Origin: Lachnospiraceae bacterium
Lineage (GTDB): Bacteria > Bacillota > Clostridia > Lachnospirales > Lachnospiraceae
Direction: 5' to 3'
Length of the DNA stretch: 64,000 nucleotides
Assembly (NCBI GenBank): GCA_017399685.1
Contig: JAFQBM010000008.1
Coordinates: 24,115 to 88,114, forward strand
Shown: positions 18,045 to 27,438 of the stretch, piece by piece
Position numbering within the stretch: position 1 is the first letter of the stretch
How the letters are laid out: every line of letters starts with the position of its first letter
The notes under the pieces: generated by a model
What the model saw: the letters and a program-made list of their open reading frames with translations, nothing else
Database searches by the model: none
Told to the model about the DNA's origin: nothing
Position numbers and translations under genes: made by a program

Positions 18045-19427
18045 TCACCCCAGACACTCTTCCTGCTCTTTCCACTCTCCAAGACTTCTCATCCAGCTCT
18101 TTTTCTTAAAAAGCACCAGCGAAATCATAAGCCTTACACACTCTTCCAGCGACAAAATAAAATATACATAAGGAATTGGTAACTTCCACACAAAGGCTGC
18201 CAACAATCCCAATGGCACTCCAAACAACCAGGTACCAATAAAATCGATGCACATGATATATTTGGTTTTTCCGCCGCTTCTTATAATTCCTCCCCCCAGC
18301 ATCATATTTTGAACCTTAACAGGGGAAATAATAGCAAAGGCTACTAAAATCTCAAAAGCAACCCCTCGTACCTCCTCACTCACATCATAAATCTGTACAT
18401 AATATTGTCCCAGCACCAATAATAGTAACGATAATAAAATTGAACCGAAAAGTCCATATTTCATTAATTTTTTCGATTCATCATATGCCTTGTCATATTC
18501 CTCACTTCCTAAAGACTTTCCAATGATGATTCCTGCTGCCTGGGCAAGACCACTTAAAGCCCCAATGAGCAAGGTCTGAATTGGCACTGTAAGGGTCATG
18601 GCTGCACATGGGTCAGTTCCCATATTGCCATAAATCGCGGTATAAACGTTTTCTCCCAGACTCCAGAAAAATTCGCAAATAATAATCGGACATAAAATTC
18701 CTAAGAACTGAAGTCTTCTTTCTCCATTGAAACGCCATAAAAAAGTCAGTTTCATCCCCTGTTTTTTATAATGCCAGATAAAAAATCCCAAAGTAATCAG
18801 GCAGCTTGCAAACTGCGAAACTACGGTAGCAATGGCTGCTCCTTCTACTCCTAATTCCGGGAATCCTGCTTTTCCAAAAATCAAAAGATAATTCAGTCCC
18901 GTATTTAAAACCGCCCCTGCAATGGTGGCATACAAAGGAAATACTGCTGCCTCCATACAACGAAGAAATGTCGCCACAATACTGCTAATAGCCATAGGAA
19001 GATAGGAAAAAGCCAAAATCCATAGATAATTTGCTGCTATCTGTCTTGTAGCTTCGTCCTTGGTATATAATCCCATAATACCATTAGGAACCATAAGGCA
19101 CATTCCCATAAACAAAGCCGCAAGCCCGATTGCCAACATAATATTTGCAAAGAAACTTCTGCTGACTTCTTTTTCATCCTTTTTTCCAATATACTGGGAA
19201 ATCATGATTCCTGCTACTGCAGCCACCGCTCCCAATAATACGGAATAAATAGAAGCAAACTTACCTCCAAGCCCCACTCCCGCAATGCTGGTACTTCCCA
19301 GTTTTCCTATCATCAGCTGGTCTATCACGCTAAATGAGGACTGCAATAATGATTGTAATGTAACCGGAAGTGCAATTTTGATAACCGTTTTATAAAATGC
19401 ATCCTGTTTTTCCATGGTTTTCTCCAT
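18045..19427 (-). CDS. MATE-family multidrug/cation antiporter
   Basis: 460 residues with about 12 hydrophobic segments in two repeated halves. N-terminal PVTLQSLLQSSFSVIDQLMI and GVGLGGKFASIYS are typical MATE features, as is AAGIIIGKSLGSEEYDKA at the start of the second half. It would export drugs or metabolites in exchange for Na+ or H+. ATG at 19427 follows GGAAAGGAG. Single gene. Its 3' end abuts the copy A repeat. Confidence 0.92.
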   Translation of the reverse strand: MEKTMEKQDAFYKTVIKIALPVTLQSLLQSSFSVIDQLMIGKLGSTSIAGVGLGGKFASIYSVLLGAVAAVAGIMISQYIGKKDEKEVSRSFFANIMLAIGLAALFMGMCLMVPNGIMGLYTKDEATRQIAANYLWILAFSYLPMAISSIVATFLRCMEAAVFPLYATIAGAVLNTGLNYLLIFGKAGFPELGVEGAAIATVVSQFASCLITLGFFIWHYKKQGMKLTFLWRFNGERRLQFLGILCPIIICEFFWSLGENVYTAIYGNMGTDPCAAMTLTVPIQTLLIGALSGLAQAAGIIIGKSLGSEEYDKAYDESKKLMKYGLFGSILLSLLLLVLGQYYVQIYDVSEEVRGVAFEILVAFAIISPVKVQNMMLGGGIIRSGGKTKYIMCIDFIGTWLFGVPLGLLAAFVWKLPIPYVYFILSLEECVRLMISLVLFKKKSWMRSLGEWKEQEECLG

Positions 19428-19549
19428 TTTGATTTCTCCTTTCCAAATTTTATTTCTTTTTTATCACTTTTTTATTTCCTTCCCTAGGATAATGATAATA
19501 AAGAACCGTGAAAACCACAAGAGGTTAAACGCATAACCAATAACAAAAA

Positions 19550-19831
19550 TCAGAATTGCAATTTGTTATATTTCACTATGAAGTTTTGTTTATCAAACAC
19601 TTTAAACATTATCACGTTTCCTTTCAAAATCACCGACAAAACTTTTCCTTCTGTAGTCTTATCCACGCCTCCCAAAATATGTAATAATGTGGATTTTCCA
19701 CTACCGGATGGTCCTATGATGGAGACAATTTCCCCTTTTTCCACACGAAATGGAACATCGTCCAATGCTTTTACATAGGTATTTCCTTTTCTATATATTT
19801 TTGAAATATGCTCACATCTAAGTATTTCCAT
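19550..19831 (-). pseudogene. N-terminal fragment of an ABC transporter ATPase
   Basis: Starts with a good ribosome site (TTGGAGGAC) and ATG at 19831 (MEILRCEHISKIYRKG). It keeps Walker A IIGPSGSGKSTLLHILGG and then loses family similarity after KTTEGKV. The signature, Walker B and H-loop are all absent. The first ~65 residues match the MacB/LolD type found with FtsX-like permeases, and no permease follows. The tail (LSVILKGNVIMF...) is fused unrelated sequence. It is a deletion remnant. Confidence 0.8.
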
Positions 19832-20025
19832 AATTGTCCTCCAAAACTTCATTAATTTTTATGAATATGGCTGATATTCCAATAAAGCAATTTTCGTCAC
19901 GCCAAACATCACACCCGCAACTTCATATCTCATATTTCTATCATACCTGCATAATATGACTCTACGATGAATTTTTAAGTGACAATTTTGTCACAATTAA
20001 GCTGAGATTATTCTTTCACTATTAA

Positions 20026-20079
20026 AAACAAGGAAAGCACCTTGCCTTGATACTGTCTGTATCGAAAACAGGTGCTTTC
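20026..20079 (-). terminator. Terminator of the M13 peptidase gene
   Basis: On the minus strand GAAAGCACCT pairs with AGGTGCTTTC, with an inner GATAC/GTATC hairpin, followed by CTTGTTTTT. Nothing else is recognised between 19852 and 20212. Confidence 0.65.
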
Positions 20080-20212
20080 AGCATATAATATTCTTTTTTA
20101 AATTCATATAAAAACATAAAATTCTTATGGTTTTTCGTTTTAAAACAGCCGTAGTCTAAAACAATGAGATGGCGAGGACCCTATTTCAACAAATTGTCTT
20201 TTTAATATTAAC

Positions 20213-22177
20213 CTACTCCCAAACCTGCAGCCTTTCTTCCTCCGGCACGTACATTTCTCCATCTTCCGGCACTTCATAAACTTCATAGAATTCATCCATC
20301 TGGTTTACAATTTGATTTACTCTAAATTTTCTTGGAAGGTGGGAATCATAACCTACCAGATATGCAAGATACTCACTGGTTGTAGCTTCCCGATAACTTT
20401 TTGCATAAGTTTCAAAAAACAATTTATAATCACTGTCATTTCTTTTTCCTAATAAGTCCATACACACACTCATGGAACTTAAATCCGCATATGCTTCATC
20501 CATAATCTGCTCTCCCACAAGGGTTACATTGTCACTTACTTCCATTCCATCAAAATAATGTTTCACTTCATTGATTCTTTCCCTATAAGCAGTCTTATCC
20601 TCTATGGTCCACCAATTTTGCCATATCCCCTCTGCATTAAACTGGCTGCCACTTCCATCAAAACCATGAGAAATTTCATGGGCAATGATGAAGCCTAATA
20701 TTGCCAGCTTTTCTTCGTATTTTGAATCCTGACTGCAATCATCATATGTAATGATAGCCGCATGAATTGCGAAAGCATTATATCCTCTTGCATAGGTAGC
20801 ATTTACCTCTAAAGGATGAAAATAATACGCCTCCTGACATTCCTCTTGTAAAAATTCCTTTTGAAATTCGCAGTCCATCATCTGTGCATTCAAAACATTA
20901 TCCAGCAGGTTTCCTCCTTCTGCATAGGAATGAATGGTAAGTTTAGAATAATCATGCATTTTCTCCGGAAGTCCAACGATAAGCTGCATGGATTCCAGTT
21001 TTTTTATAGCATAATCTCTGGTCTCCTCACTCATCCAGTCTGCTTTCGATATTTTCGTTTTAAATTCCCCTCTGATTTCTTCTGCCAGATTCTTTACTTC
21101 CTGCTCCATTTCTTCGCCAACATACGTTTCCATGTAATACTCTGCCAGAAAATCTTCCATGGACATAATTACAGTCTCGCATCCTTGATAAGAATTCTCT
21201 TCCTCTTTGCTAAGTCCCATCAGACTGTTTATTGCTGTTTGATAGCACTGTGCCATTTCTTCATTCAAATAAGGAGCACTTTTTACAACCATTGCAGCCA
21301 ACAGATAATCCTTCAATACATCTACATTTTCCTCTACAAACAATTCCTGTAACCACTTTAACTGTTCCGAAGCAGCGGTCAAAGTAGTTCTATTTTCTAA
21401 ATATCCCTGTTCTTTTGCAATTTCCATCAAAGGAAGATTGCTTAACAAATAGGACATTTCCTTTTCTCCATATCGGGAGCCTTCGTCTAAATATAACTGA
21501 TAATAATTTGATTCCAATACGTTACGTTCTATGAATACCGCATGTTCTGCAATTTCAGCAGCCCGGTCTTCCTCATAGCCTGCAAGCATCATAATCTGTT
21601 TGATAAAAAACTCATAGCTTGTAAACTGTTCCTCTGTCAGCATGCCATACTGGCCACATATGGTCTTTGGACATACACCTACCTGATAACTGCCATCCGA
21701 AGGATTTTTTGCAACCTCAAAGCGAAATAAAGTATTAAAACAACTGATTCTTTCGTCTTTATAAAGTGCAATCAAATCTTCTAAATCTGCTACCTCTTCT
21801 ACCTGAGCCAGCATCTTTTCCATTGGTTTTATACCCAGTTCATTTCTTTTTTCTATGTCTGCTGTCTGCTCATATAAAATAACAGCTTTTTCTTCAGTTT
21901 CGGTTAAACTTTCCGGTTGTGATGAATATTTCCCCAAAAGTTCTATGAGATAATCATCCACTTCCTTTATTACTTTCGCTTGCTGTTCCTCTATAGACCC
22001 ATAACAAAATCCCGGATACTCTTTGTTTTCTTCCAGCCACTGGCTATTTACCATATCATAAAAATCCGTTACGATTTGCTGTTGTTCTTGTTGTTCATTT
22101 TGATTTTGACAGCCTGTAAAAAGATTGAACGCAAAAAATGCGGTTGCCAGCATGATTATGCTTCTTTTCTTTTTCAT
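20213..22177 (-). CDS. M13 family zinc metallopeptidase (neprilysin/PepO-like), lipoprotein
   Basis: About 654 residues. Begins MKKKRSIIMLATAFF with lipobox LFTGC, so it is predicted to be lipid-anchored on the outer face of the membrane. Zinc motif HEISHGFDG (HExxH), third ligand Glu in MDEAYADLSSM, and the M13 substrate motif VNATYARGYNAF (NAxY variant). The C-terminus is near LPRKFRVNQIVNQ. M13 enzymes cut small peptides. Start at 22177 gives good spacing to GGAGGAGG. An ATG two codons earlier is also possible. Monocistronic, own terminator. Confidence 0.92.
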   Translation of the reverse strand: MKKKRSIIMLATAFFAFNLFTGCQNQNEQQEQQQIVTDFYDMVNSQWLEENKEYPGFCYGSIEEQQAKVIKEVDDYLIELLGKYSSQPESLTETEEKAVILYEQTADIEKRNELGIKPMEKMLAQVEEVADLEDLIALYKDERISCFNTLFRFEVAKNPSDGSYQVGVCPKTICGQYGMLTEEQFTSYEFFIKQIMMLAGYEEDRAAEIAEHAVFIERNVLESNYYQLYLDEGSRYGEKEMSYLLSNLPLMEIAKEQGYLENRTTLTAASEQLKWLQELFVEENVDVLKDYLLAAMVVKSAPYLNEEMAQCYQTAINSLMGLSKEEENSYQGCETVIMSMEDFLAEYYMETYVGEEMEQEVKNLAEEIRGEFKTKISKADWMSEETRDYAIKKLESMQLIVGLPEKMHDYSKLTIHSYAEGGNLLDNVLNAQMMDCEFQKEFLQEECQEAYYFHPLEVNATYARGYNAFAIHAAIITYDDCSQDSKYEEKLAILGFIIAHEISHGFDGSGSQFNAEGIWQNWWTIEDKTAYRERINEVKHYFDGMEVSDNVTLVGEQIMDEAYADLSSMSVCMDLLGKRNDSDYKLFFETYAKSYREATTSEYLAYLVGYDSHLPRKFRVNQIVNQMDEFYEVYEVPEDGEMYVPEEERLQVWE

Positions 22178-22507
22178 ATCCATTCCCTCCTCCAACTAAC
22201 TTCCACCTTGAAGAACATTATATATCAGTGGAGAACAAAAAAATATGCCACAAACCATTATATATGTTTATGACATATCTTGCATTAATTCATCATTATT
22301 TCTCATGCAATTTTTTGTTCCACATATAATATTTACTTTTCAAAATACATTGCCAGAGTTTAGCTGACATAAACACTCAAGGTTCCGAGAAATCATTGTA
22401 TTTTGTTCTATTATACACTCCCATCCATAAAAGTCAACTTCGTTGAGACATCTCATACATATTTTGGTCCAATCTGTACACCCTATTCTCGAAAGGATGG
22501 TGCAATC

Positions 22508-22672
22508 ATGAACAAAACAAAGGAATCAAGCAATGCTAAAAATATCTATGACGATGATAATATCCCAGAAGTAGATTTGCCAAAGAGTAAAAATCAAGTT
22601 AAACCTACAGAACCACTTCCAGAGTCTGCAAGACCAAGAAAAGATGGTCCTGGTGGGGAAGATGGGAAGTAA
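22508..22672 (+). CDS. 54-residue hydrophilic peptide of unknown function
   Basis: MNKTKESSNAKNIYDDDN... ending RPRKDGPGGEDGK, with an acidic middle and a Gly/Pro-rich basic-acidic tail. GAAAGGA lies 10 bases before the ATG. It has no signal peptide, no cysteines and no membrane segment. The conserved-looking DGPGGE tail recalls short Clostridia peptides of unknown role. A RiPP precursor is possible, but no modifying enzyme is nearby. A plausible TATTAT/TATACA -10 region precedes it. The gap 22178-22507 otherwise shows only a weak TTGCAT/ATGCAA hairpin. Confidence 0.5.
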   Translation: MNKTKESSNAKNIYDDDNIPEVDLPKSKNQVKPTEPLPESARPRKDGPGGEDGK

Positions 22673-22764
22673 TTCCCCTCCCCTACATACCATATCAAAA
22701 TCTTTTCTTATAATAAAGATCAGGATACAAGCAACAAAAACCAACCCCTGAATCACTCTATTAC

Positions 22765-22791
22765 GTAACCTGACAGCAAGTGTCAGGTTAC
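22765..22791. repeat. Perfect 11-bp-arm hairpin between small peptide gene and ABC operon
   Basis: GTAACCTGACA, loop GCAAG, TGTCAGGTTAC. The 3' arm can alternatively pair downstream (GTTACTG/CAGTAAC, about 22786-22805). No T-run follows on either strand, so it may be a bidirectional transcript end or a processing element. Confidence 0.55.
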
Positions 22792-22810
22792 TGTGTGAAC
22801 AGTAACCATT

Positions 22811-23839
22811 TTATCTCTTTCTCCCTCTTCCAAGTTTTACACTAGCAAACACAAACATGGAAAGAGAAGCTATTAGTACCAAACCTAATGGTTTTACTGT
22901 ATCTACCAAACTTCCTCCATTTTGCAGGATTTCTACCGCGGATGTGATCCATCTTTGAGGAAACACACTGCCTATGATTCTAAGCAACTTTGGCATGGAT
23001 TCAAAAGGAAACATGGCTCCGGATAAAATGGAAGACGGCAATAAGAAAAGAACACCTACATTCCATACTGCACCTTCATCTTTTAACACTGCCCCTAAGA
23101 ACATTCCAAAAGCCGTGGTAAAGACACCCATGACCATAAAGATGACTGCCACTCTGATTGGATTCTTCATTCCAAAATCAAACCGGAAGAAAAGAGCCGT
23201 CAGGAAATAACAGGCAATATAAATCAGCATATGGATAAAGAATACAAATCCCCGTCCTGTAAGATAGGTAGCAAGATTGGTTTTGCTAATAAATATTCTT
23301 TGTATGATACCTCTTTTCTTCTCAATAATAATCAGTTCTGCTAAAAGCGATGCTGCTGTCAGCATTTTAAATATCACCATACCCATGGAATTTCCAATCG
23401 GTACTCCTTTTTCCTCTACCTCATTCTGGGTGAAATTTCCTGTTTCCTCTTTTCCATACTTTGCAACCGCACCATTTAACATCACTTCCATATAGGTTGC
23501 AACGAAGGAATCCTTTGCCTTTATGACGATAATAGGATTTTCGGATTCTGCATCTCCTATGATAACAGCAAACTCGATTTTTCCACCTTGTATATGAGTC
23601 TCAATGGCGGATTCTTTCATATCTAAAATCTTAAGAAGCTCTGTATCCTCTAAAATTTCCTCGATATATGTGCCAAATCCATCTCCACTTTTATCGATTA
23701 CTGCGATATTTACCTTGGATTGAAACGAAAGAACAAAAGAAAAAATCAGCAGCATCATAATTGGAGTCACTATGATAGTAGAAGCATATTCTTTATGCCT
23801 GGAAAAAAGCCTAAATGTATTTTTTAATATATTACTCAT
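22811..23839 (-). CDS. ABC-2 type permease (second of pair)
   Basis: About 342 residues. One N-terminal membrane helix, a large extracytoplasmic loop (VNIAVIDKSGDGFGTYIEEI...), then five to six helices in the C-half with the ABC-2 motif region FTTAFGMFLGAVLKDEGAV and SILSGAMFPFESMP. ATG at 23839 follows GGGGG and overlaps the preceding permease gene by 8 bp. With the other permease and the ATPase it makes an exporter of the DrrB/YhgE-like type. Substrate unknown. Confidence 0.85.
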   Translation of the reverse strand: MSNILKNTFRLFSRHKEYASTIIVTPIMMLLIFSFVLSFQSKVNIAVIDKSGDGFGTYIEEILEDTELLKILDMKESAIETHIQGGKIEFAVIIGDAESENPIIVIKAKDSFVATYMEVMLNGAVAKYGKEETGNFTQNEVEEKGVPIGNSMGMVIFKMLTAASLLAELIIIEKKRGIIQRIFISKTNLATYLTGRGFVFFIHMLIYIACYFLTALFFRFDFGMKNPIRVAVIFMVMGVFTTAFGMFLGAVLKDEGAVWNVGVLFLLPSSILSGAMFPFESMPKLLRIIGSVFPQRWITSAVEILQNGGSLVDTVKPLGLVLIASLSMFVFASVKLGRGRKR

Positions 23840-24941
23840 AGATAAATACCCCCTTTTTTGATTCCTGCTTTTTCTTACTCCTAAATACAATAAACATAAG
23901 TACTACGAAGGCAAGGCAAAGAGCCATCCCTACATAATGGTCTTTCGTGGTCTGATTTCCCGCCAGGGCAATGACACCATTTACCATCCAGTAAAGAGGA
24001 CTGATTTTACATAGATAAGATACTACTTTTATAGAATCCAAAAAGGTTAATGGTGTAAGTCCTCCTCCCAGCATTCCAATCAAGATTGAAATTACCAGCA
24101 CCTTATCACTAAAGGCTGCCCTGGTTTTTGCAAACAATCCCAGCATTGCACCCAGTAAGGAACTAAAGAAAGCTAAAGTCAGATAAACAAGTACTATGAG
24201 CCAAGGCTTATCTCCCCAGCTTACACCCAATGCCACCGTTGATAACAAATAGGCTTCCAGAATCTGCACCATTCCAATGGTTACCCCTAAGGCTGTTTTT
24301 GAAATCAGCATCGCACCTACATTCGCCTTTGAAATAAAGATTCTTCGGAATGCTTTTGTGTCCTTTTCCATAAATACACTCTGCCCTACGATAAGGCTGA
24401 TATATAACATGATAAATCCCAGTTCTGCAAAGGTAAAATAAGTATAAGAATCCACGGTTTTCGCTTCCACTTCATAAGAAGTAACCGAACTTTTGGATAA
24501 ACTTTCAAACTCCCCTAACATATTATGATAAGCAGCACGTAACAGCTTACTTTCTGTGGGTTCATTGTAAGGGGAACGATAATAGTAAAATCCATCTTCC
24601 GAAACCCGAATCAGTGCAATGGCATCACAGGAATCTACGATTTCTTTTGAGTCTTCAAAGGAACTTACCTCCTGCCATTCCATCTGCATACTACTCTTTG
24701 TGAATGCCATAAAGGTATTAAAATCGGCTCTGTCTGCATCCATTGCAGTTTCCTCCACCACATATAACACTTTGGTTTTCCCTGCATCCTCAGTTTCTAC
24801 CTCCGCAGTTTCTCCCACGATATTAGACATTGCATAGCCCATCATCAGAATTAACACCACCGGTGCCACTAACATAAAAGCCACTTGAAAGGGACTGCGT
24901 AAAAACATTTTTATTTCTTTTTTATACATATTTGCAATCAT
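23832..24941 (-). CDS. ABC-2 type permease (first of pair)
   Basis: 369 residues with the same plan as its neighbour: N-terminal helix (FQVAFMLVAPVVLILMMGYA), an external domain containing KVLYVVEETAMDADRADF, and a C-terminal helix bundle. The start overlaps the ATPase stop by one base (TAATG). Two non-identical permeases plus one ATPase give a heterodimeric membrane channel. All three genes are read from one promoter region that carries the GTTAG palindrome at 25727. Confidence 0.85.
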   Translation of the reverse strand: MIANMYKKEIKMFLRSPFQVAFMLVAPVVLILMMGYAMSNIVGETAEVETEDAGKTKVLYVVEETAMDADRADFNTFMAFTKSSMQMEWQEVSSFEDSKEIVDSCDAIALIRVSEDGFYYYRSPYNEPTESKLLRAAYHNMLGEFESLSKSSVTSYEVEAKTVDSYTYFTFAELGFIMLYISLIVGQSVFMEKDTKAFRRIFISKANVGAMLISKTALGVTIGMVQILEAYLLSTVALGVSWGDKPWLIVLVYLTLAFFSSLLGAMLGLFAKTRAAFSDKVLVISILIGMLGGGLTPLTFLDSIKVVSYLCKISPLYWMVNGVIALAGNQTTKDHYVGMALCLAFVVLMFIVFRSKKKQESKKGVFIYE

Positions 24942-25678
24942 TAATCTCTAAGCTCCTTTCCCGTAACTAAAAGGAAGATTTCTTCTAAGGATGGAAGTAC
25001 TTCTTCTTTTTTATAACGTTCCTTAATTTCTTTGATGCTTCCCCCTTCTACGATGTTCCCATGGTCAACAATCAAAATTCTGTCACAGATTTCTTCTACT
25101 TCTTCCATATAATGCGAAGTATAAATCACCGTAGTTCCGGCTTTCTTTAATTCCTTAATGCCCTCTAATATGTAGTTTCTGGATTGTGGGTCAATGCCTA
25201 CGGTTGGTTCATCCATAATGATAAGCTTTGGATGATGGGCAATGGCACAGGCAATGTTTAATCTTCGTTTCATACCACCGGAAAATTTATCAGAACGTTT
25301 TTTCCCTTGGTCCAGAAGTCCTACTGTTTTCAAAGCTTCTTCTACATGCTGTTTTAATTTACTGCCCTTTAACCCGTACAATGCCGCAAAAAAGGTAACA
25401 TTTTCCTCTGCTGAAAGGTCCGGATAAATAGCCAAATCCTGTGGCACCAAACCAATGTGTTCATGCCACTTTTTAAAATTCATCCCATTTTCAAAACTTA
25501 TGGTTCCTTCGTCCGGAACAAGCAATCCGGAAATCATATTCATAGTGGTACTTTTTCCGGCACCATTGGGTCCCACAAGACCGAAGATTTCTCCCTTTTC
25601 CACAAAAAAACTGATACCATTTACCGCTACCAATTCCTCATACTTTTTTTTGATATTTTTTACTTCAAGAATTTTCAT
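24941..25678 (-). CDS. ABC transporter ATP-binding protein
   Basis: 245 residues: Walker A GPNGAGKSTTMN, signature KFSGGMKRRLN, Walker B LIIMDEPTVGIDP, H-loop TSHYMEE. Start at 25678 (MKILEVKNIKKKY) is chosen over a start 30 codons earlier because the extra residues are not ABC-like. The ribosome site is weak (AGGT). First gene of the ATPase-permease-permease operon. A divergent TetR-family gene lies 198 bp upstream and is the obvious candidate regulator. Confidence 0.9.
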   Translation of the reverse strand: MKILEVKNIKKKYEELVAVNGISFFVEKGEIFGLVGPNGAGKSTTMNMISGLLVPDEGTISFENGMNFKKWHEHIGLVPQDLAIYPDLSAEENVTFFAALYGLKGSKLKQHVEEALKTVGLLDQGKKRSDKFSGGMKRRLNIACAIAHHPKLIIMDEPTVGIDPQSRNYILEGIKELKKAGTTVIYTSHYMEEVEEICDRILIVDHGNIVEGGSIKEIKERYKKEEVLPSLEEIFLLVTGKELRD

Positions 25679-25726
25679 TTTTCTACCTGTGCAGTTCGCA
25701 CTTTTCCTTTCTATCAAACTTTTTAA

Positions 25727-25742
25727 GTTAGTTTTTCCTAAC
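25727..25742. promoter_or_regulatory. GTTAG-N6-CTAAC palindrome upstream of ABC-2 operon
   Basis: GTTAGTTTTTCCTAAC. It is located about 12 bases downstream of a minus-strand TATATT, so near the predicted transcription start of the ABC operon. It is one of at least seven intergenic copies in this window (see findings). Confidence 0.6.
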
Positions 25743-25875
25743 CCGTTTACAAAAAATATATGACACACTTGTGCATCACCTAGTTTTATAGTATAATTAC
25801 TTTACGAAAAAATCAATACTTTCCCTTAAAGTGATACAATTTTCGAAATTTGTGCCATCAGTCGGAGGATAACTT

Positions 25876-26430
25876 ATGTATTTTGAAGGAATGGAAGAAA
25901 ATCAGACAAAACTATGGATTATCAATGCTTTATTAGAACAGTTGGAACGGAAGGAATATTCCTCCATCACCATTCATATGATAACAGATCGGGCAAAACT
26001 TGGCAGGCGTACCTTCTACCGCTATTTTAAAACCAAAGATGAAGTCATAGAATACATCACCGAACTTCTTATGGACCAGTTCACCAAAACCATTCTAAAA
26101 AACGGCTCCTCCTGTCAGGAAGAAGTAGCACTTGCCTATTTTGAATTCTGGGAGAATTATATGGATATCCTTTTACTTTTGAAAAAAGCTCATTTATTAT
26201 ACTTTATTGAAGACCATTTAACGGAATTGATTATGAATGTAGCAAAGAAAGTAAAGCATATTCCTTCGGAAATGAAGGAAGAAGAAATAGCTGCTGCCTA
26301 TGAGCAATATAAATATGCATTTGCCATTAAACTGGCCGGCTTCTGGAAGGCTACCATACTCTGGTGCGAGGAATCCCCAAGAAAATCTCCGGCAGAAATG
26401 AGTAAAATCATAACATCACTTCTGACTTAA
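25876..26430 (+). CDS. TetR/AcrR-family regulator
   Basis: 184 residues. N-terminal TetR helix-turn-helix: SSITIHMITDRAKLGRRTFYRYF near residues 30-52 (shown in part). The C-terminal ligand domain is variable. ATG at 25876 follows CGGAGG. It is divergent from the ABC-2 operon and likely represses it, binding the shared 25679-25875 interval. Inducer unknown. It ends at the terminator of the next, convergent gene. Confidence 0.88.
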   Translation: MYFEGMEENQTKLWIINALLEQLERKEYSSITIHMITDRAKLGRRTFYRYFKTKDEVIEYITELLMDQFTKTILKNGSSCQEEVALAYFEFWENYMDILLLLKKAHLLYFIEDHLTELIMNVAKKVKHIPSEMKEEEIAAAYEQYKYAFAIKLAGFWKATILWCEESPRKSPAEMSKIITSLLT

Positions 26431-26475
26431 TAAATAAAAAGGTGTAAAGCCCTACATCAATAAAGACTTTACACC
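26429..26475 (-). terminator. Terminator of the small coiled-coil gene
   Basis: On the minus strand GGTGTAAAG (26475-26467) pairs with CTTTACACC (26449-26441), followed by TTTTTATTTATT. It lies right at the stop codon of the convergent TetR gene. Confidence 0.7.
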
Positions 26476-26497
26476 CTAAAAATATGACAATTTCATT

Positions 26498-26734
26498 TTA
26501 TGCAATTTTTTCAAGTTTCTCTTTAATTTGCCTTATTTCATCTTCTAACATTCGTACCCTAATCATAAGCAGCTCTTTTTCTTTTTCAACTTTTAAAGCA
26601 TCCTCAAGTTTTCTTGATAAATCAAGATGACCTTCGGCAATTGTTTGAATGTTTTTATCAGTTACATTTTCAATGTGTGTTTTAATACCCCTAATTTCAG
26701 AAAGAATTAAATCTAATTTTTCATTTTCTTCCAT
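26498..26734 (-). CDS. Small coiled-coil protein (paralogue of 13224-13421)
   Basis: 78 residues beginning MEENEKLDLILSEI, nearly all predicted heptad coiled coil (LEDALKVEKEKELLMIRVRM). ATG at 26734 follows AGGAGG with 9-nt spacing. Promoter TTTACA-N16-TACAAT is visible upstream (around 26765-26790). The -35 lies within GGCTTTACA, which is also present before the paralogue. Function unknown. Confidence 0.65.
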   Translation of the reverse strand: MEENEKLDLILSEIRGIKTHIENVTDKNIQTIAEGHLDLSRKLEDALKVEKEKELLMIRVRMLEDEIRQIKEKLEKIA

Positions 26735-26852
26735 ACTCAACAACCTCCTTACATGAATTGTATCATATTTTGCAAGGTTGTAAAGCCTTTTATAATAAAA
26801 AATTTTGTATCACTAACATATTGGAATCTTACTTTTTTATACTTTCTCTCCA

Positions 26853-27329
26853 TCATTCCCAGCATTCATTCCCACAGGAATCTACCATAACACTGGTAAC
26901 CTTCTTTCCCTCTCCATAACCACACACTTTCAACCCTTCAGAAATCACCTGATACCAGTTATGGGCAGAAAGCCGGCAGAAGGATTCATCTTCAAATTCT
27001 ATGGTACAGGCATTTTCTTTTTCACACTTCATGCAACAAGACACTTTATATATATTTTTCCGGCTGATTGCACCAATATCCTCTAATAAGTTCACCATTC
27101 GATAAACCGTGGCAGCACCAATTCCGGAATCTACTTTCACTGCTTTATAATATATCTCTTTACAGCTGGCACAATCCTCCTGCAAAATCACATCCAAAAG
27201 CATCTGTCTTTGCTTCGTAATTCTGCATCCCTGTTCCCGCAGTCTTTGAAGAACCATTTCTTTTTGCATTTCGGTTCTTTGATAATTTTCCGTTGCTTTT
27301 TTTCCTTTCTCAAATAATGCCTGTTCCAT
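26853..27329 (-). CDS. Fur-family regulator, atypical (feo operon)
   Basis: 158 residues. The winged-helix part is Fur-like (LREQGCRITKQRQMLL, then SGIGAATVYRMVNLLEDIGA). The usual His-rich metal site after the wing (HHHH-x-C-x-x-C type) is missing: here the sequence is KNIYKVSCCMKCEKENAC and later DSCGNEC. Structural Zn cysteines may therefore be kept while the regulatory His site is lost or changed. ATG at 27329 follows AAAGGAG. It is downstream of feoA-feoB-Cys-rich gene in the same direction, so probably linked to iron control. Confidence 0.8.
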   Translation of the reverse strand: MEQALFEKGKKATENYQRTEMQKEMVLQRLREQGCRITKQRQMLLDVILQEDCASCKEIYYKAVKVDSGIGAATVYRMVNLLEDIGAISRKNIYKVSCCMKCEKENACTIEFEDESFCRLSAHNWYQVISEGLKVCGYGEGKKVTSVMVDSCGNECWE

Positions 27330-27438
27330 ATATAACTCCTTTGATATAAAACTGGAGCCTGCACAGTTTGGTACAAGCTCCTGTCTGATTACCATGATAC
27401 CTACGAATTGCTACACACCTTGTGCTCTCGCAATTCTA

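Noticed and set aside
20861..21352. 163-codon plus-strand ORF opposite the M13 peptidase gene
   Set aside because: It lies wholly antisense to a clear peptidase gene. It has no ribosome site or domain, and its Phe/His/Ser-rich composition is typical of antisense frames.
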